This document shows, in pieces, positions 6,016-7,830 of a stretch of DNA of 7,830 nucleotides. The translations under genes were made by a program, and so were the position numbers. Position 1 is the stretch's first letter; the number at the start of each line of letters is the position of its first letter. The stretch covers positions 1 through 7,830 of the forward strand of contig JASLNQ010000095.1 of the NCBI GenBank assembly GCA_030745955.1, read 5' to 3'. Under the pieces are notes generated by a model, which had not been told where the DNA came from, searched no databases, and was given only the letters and a program-made list of their open reading frames with translations. This DNA comes from Dehalococcoidia bacterium (GTDB lineage Bacteria > Chloroflexota > Dehalococcoidia > UBA1151 > UBA1328).

Positions 6016-7215
6016 TCACGCCTTCAGAATCTCCCGCTGCGCCAGCACACGTTCCAGTAGCGGTTGCATGCCCAGCTCGGTAGCGATGGCGATGGCTTCG
6101 TCCTGGAATTCGGTGACTTTGTCGCTGTCACCGGGGTCGTCGCGCTCAAGGAGGAACTCGGCGAATTCAGCGCAGCACCAAGCTTGCTCAACCGTAAATC
6201 CATTGGAACGGCAAAAATCTATGGCGTGCTGATAATGCCTGTTCGCGAACTCCGGTTCACCAATCTTCCATGCCAAGTAACCGAGGTTACGGTCGCAAAC
6301 CTCTCGTCCATGATAGTTGAACCACCCTGAACTGGGCGTGAGATCACCGTACAGGACCCTTGCTCCTGTCAAGTCTCCGTCCCACACCATCTTGATCGCT
6401 GCATTCCGCATATATGACATTCGTGGGGCGAGTTCCAATTTGAGATTCTGATAATTCTCTTCCTGAGCCTCAACGAAGCCACTCATGTCGAGGTCTAGAC
6501 CAAGGCCTCGAACAACCTGAAGTCGCCCAGAACCGGTCTCGAGAACCCCACCAGTTGCGATTGCTTCCAACAGTGCCAATGTGGCCAAAGCCTGATCCTC
6601 ATGTCCCCTCTGGCATTCGGCATATAGTCTTGGCATCAGAAGTCGCCATTCGACAGAATCTAGAGCGACCGGGTGATCGGTCAACTCATCAAGTCTTGCC
6701 CAGTCCCCACGCTGACCAGCGCAGAGCATCAAGTTGCCCAACGACCACTCTGTTAACACCCGATCACGTAGTTGCTCGGCAACAAAGAGTGACTTCGAGT
6801 AAGTTGCCTCGGCTTCGTTCAGTTGTCCGGCGGTCAAGTACGTGTGACCGATAACCTCCAACGCCGAATGGCGAGCGGATGGGTTATCGACGAGGTCCAA
6901 GACCTCGTTTGCACGTTTCAGCCGTCGCATTGCTTCTTCGGGACGCCACTGAAGGAAATCGATCCCGAGGTATGCGTCGTATGCTGACAGTTCTATCTCA
7001 GCATCACCCAATTCAACCCCTATCTTGCGAGCAAGTTCGGTGGCCTCGTCAGCACGAACTACATCGCCCTCGTCCATGCTTGCGAACCTTCCCAGACGAG
7101 CAAACAGTCGGCCTGCGTTCTTGGTTCCTGACTCAACCAGTTCGATAGCCCGCTCGAGAAGATCAACCATCCCCTTGGTGCCATGAGTGGGGGGGGAAAT
7201 AAGAGAGTGCGACAT
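6016..7215 (-). CDS. downstream reading frame of the frameshifted ATPase/TPR regulator
   Basis: This frame has an ATG at 7213-7215 with GGAAG about seven bases upstream, so it could look like an independent gene of 399 residues. The genuine family content begins only at PTHGTKGMVDLLERAIEL, just after the homopolymer. What follows is a chain of helical hairpins, for example WRPEEAMRRLKRANEVLDL, AGQLNEAEATYSKSL and GEPEFANRHYQHAIDFC, that read as degenerate TPRs. The tail, ELGMQPLLERVLAQREILKA, is a recognisable family ending. I regard the ATG as fortuitous and this as the 3' half of the gene above. TPR arrays of this kind mediate protein or ligand interaction in signalling ATPases. Confidence 0.7.
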   Translation of the reverse strand: MSHSLISPPTHGTKGMVDLLERAIELVESGTKNAGRLFARLGRFASMDEGDVVRADEATELARKIGVELGDAEIELSAYDAYLGIDFLQWRPEEAMRRLKRANEVLDLVDNPSARHSALEVIGHTYLTAGQLNEAEATYSKSLFVAEQLRDRVLTEWSLGNLMLCAGQRGDWARLDELTDHPVALDSVEWRLLMPRLYAECQRGHEDQALATLALLEAIATGGVLETGSGRLQVVRGLGLDLDMSGFVEAQEENYQNLKLELAPRMSYMRNAAIKMVWDGDLTGARVLYGDLTPSSGWFNYHGREVCDRNLGYLAWKIGEPEFANRHYQHAIDFCRSNGFTVEQAWCCAEFAEFLLERDDPGDSDKVTEFQDEAIAIATELGMQPLLERVLAQREILKA

Positions 7216-7830
7216 TGACAGCTTCCGCCTGATTGCCAACCTCAAGATGAAGATCGAAAGCCGTTTGCATGCTGTCGAGTGCGAGTCGTAACTCCGAACG
7301 ACTCGATGTAGCCGCTTGTGCGTGTGCCAAGCCAGCGTATATTCGCGCCCGGAGTTCCGTGGGCTCACTGCCAGATAGCGCAGCGAGGGCACGCTCGAAG
7401 TTATGAAGCGCCTCTTCGTGACCGAAGGCGTCAAGAGCCGACTCTCCCGTGTACAACGAGTAGTGAACCAACCTCTCAGTCCCAAGCACCACTTCAGCCT
7501 CGGCAAAGTGTTCTACCAGTTCGGCAGCATGTACGTTCGCCTCATCCCCGTAATGCTTCTCCAACGCCTCAGCTATCCGGGCGTGCATGCGGACAGTCCG
7601 GTTGGCAGAAAGCTCAGCAGTTAGCGTCTCTTGCATCGAGGCGTGAGTGAACTGGTACAAGCCGATCTCGTCGGGTATTTCCTCGACGATCCGGGCTGAA
7701 AGTGACTCATCGAGCACATCAAGAAGCTGTCCTTCAGTGGTGTCTTCAACAAGTTGTTTCAAGACATCAAATCTGAACTGCCTCCCTATCACGGCCGCAA
7801 TCGTCAGCACCTCGTTACAGCGCTCAGATA
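7163..7830 (-). CDS. upstream reading frame of the frameshifted ATPase/TPR regulator (5' end off window)
   Basis: This frame is open from the right edge to a TGA at 7163-7165. It encodes the post-ATPase helical segment (AAVIGRQFRFDVLKQL, then QFTHASMQETLTAEL) and the first TPR-like helices, HYSLYTGESALDAFGHEEAL. The last ten or so residues after SYFPP are out-of-frame sequence past the homopolymer and do not fit the family. There is no start codon context inside the window: the frame continues upstream without a stop, so this is an internal part of a longer protein. As it stands, translation would end about 390 residues before the proper C-terminus. Confidence 0.72.
   Translation of the reverse strand, partial: SERCNEVLTIAAVIGRQFRFDVLKQLVEDTTEGQLLDVLDESLSARIVEEIPDEIGLYQFTHASMQETLTAELSANRTVRMHARIAEALEKHYGDEANVHAAELVEHFAEAEVVLGTERLVHYSLYTGESALDAFGHEEALHNFERALAALSGSEPTELRARIYAGLAHAQAATSSRSELRLALDSMQTAFDLHLEVGNQAEAVNVALSYFPPHSWHQGDG
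7189..7196 (-). repeat. homopolymer of eight G (C on the coding strand) at the frameshift
   Basis: This run lies exactly where protein similarity jumps from one frame to the next. Removing one base gives TTC CCC CCC ACT CAT, encoding F-P-P-T-H, which joins the two halves seamlessly. Runs of this length are prone to replication slippage and to sequencing error. Confidence 0.85.

Larger units (their letters stand above)
6016..7830 (-). pseudogene. ATPase/TPR regulator, C-terminal part, frameshifted and cut by the window edge
   Basis: Reading leftwards from the window edge, one frame gives SERCNEVLTIAAVIGRQF, a QFTHASMQETL motif (about 59-69 of the visible part), then helices ending in EAVNVALSYFPP. 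The next frame takes over with PTHGTKGMVDLLERA and runs through TPR-like helices to ERVLAQREILKA and a TGA stop at 6016-6018. The switch falls at a run of eight C on the coding strand (7189-7196). With seven C, the whole is one open frame of about 603 residues. This C-terminal layout is typical of large STAND/AAA proteins with TPR tails, often with an N-terminal nucleotide cyclase or a DNA-binding domain. The ATPase and any effector domain would lie beyond 7830, so the exact class is unknown. No LuxR helix-turn-helix follows the TPR tail. Frameshift by real mutation, phase variation or base-calling error are all possible. Confidence 0.8.

Noticed and set aside
7216..7506. Upstream extension of the downstream TPR frame
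   Set aside because: It is rich in R, S and T without helical repeat pattern and overlaps the correct frame of the same gene; it is out-of-frame sequence.
1..7830. CRISPR array, insertion sequence, tRNA, rRNA, toxin-antitoxin or defence system
   Set aside because: No regularly spaced repeats, transposase, cloverleaf or recognisable defence domain was seen on either strand.

Overview
The window looks like moderately GC-rich bacterial chromosome. It carries five protein-coding loci, no RNA genes, no insertion sequence and no CRISPR array. Two loci are large STAND-ATPase/TPR regulators, and beside them lie a COG3618-type amidohydrolase and an aldo/keto-reductase-like TIM barrel. That mixture, and the wording of the TPR protein (a 'FTHASMQETL'-type motif and an 'REILKA' C-terminus), recalls Chloroflexota. 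This is an impression from protein style; no marker gene is present.

Layout from left to right. Positions 1-155 are non-coding and hold overlapping imperfect palindromes just past the end of the first gene. Positions 156-2933 (minus strand) encode one MalT-like LAL/LuxR regulator of about 925 codons. It is cut at codon 574 by an in-frame amber codon (1212-1214) where the family pattern expects glutamine. A 285-base divergent intergenic region (2934-3218) separates it from a small GNAT-like gene (3219-3722, plus strand). A 123-base gap with a paired-repeat site precedes an uncharacterised TIM-barrel gene (3846-4862, plus strand). Convergent with it, 87 bases away, is an amidohydrolase/lactonase-like gene (4950-5969, minus strand). 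The rest of the window (6016-7830, minus strand) is the C-terminal part of a second ATPase/TPR regulator. It runs off the right edge and is frameshifted at a run of eight G (eight C on the coding strand) at 7189-7196; seven would restore one continuous protein.

How the genes may work together: the LAL regulator and the GNAT gene are divergent, so the shared region is where autoregulation or activation of the plus-strand genes would act. The TIM-barrel protein and amidohydrolase are plausible small-molecule enzymes, perhaps redox plus lactone or ring hydrolysis, but no substrate can be read from the sequence. The most notable feature is that both large regulators, and only they, are interrupted, each by a single-base event. 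Possible explanations are decay, phase variation (for the homopolymer) or sequence error. I saw no convincing new defence, mobile or biosynthetic system.
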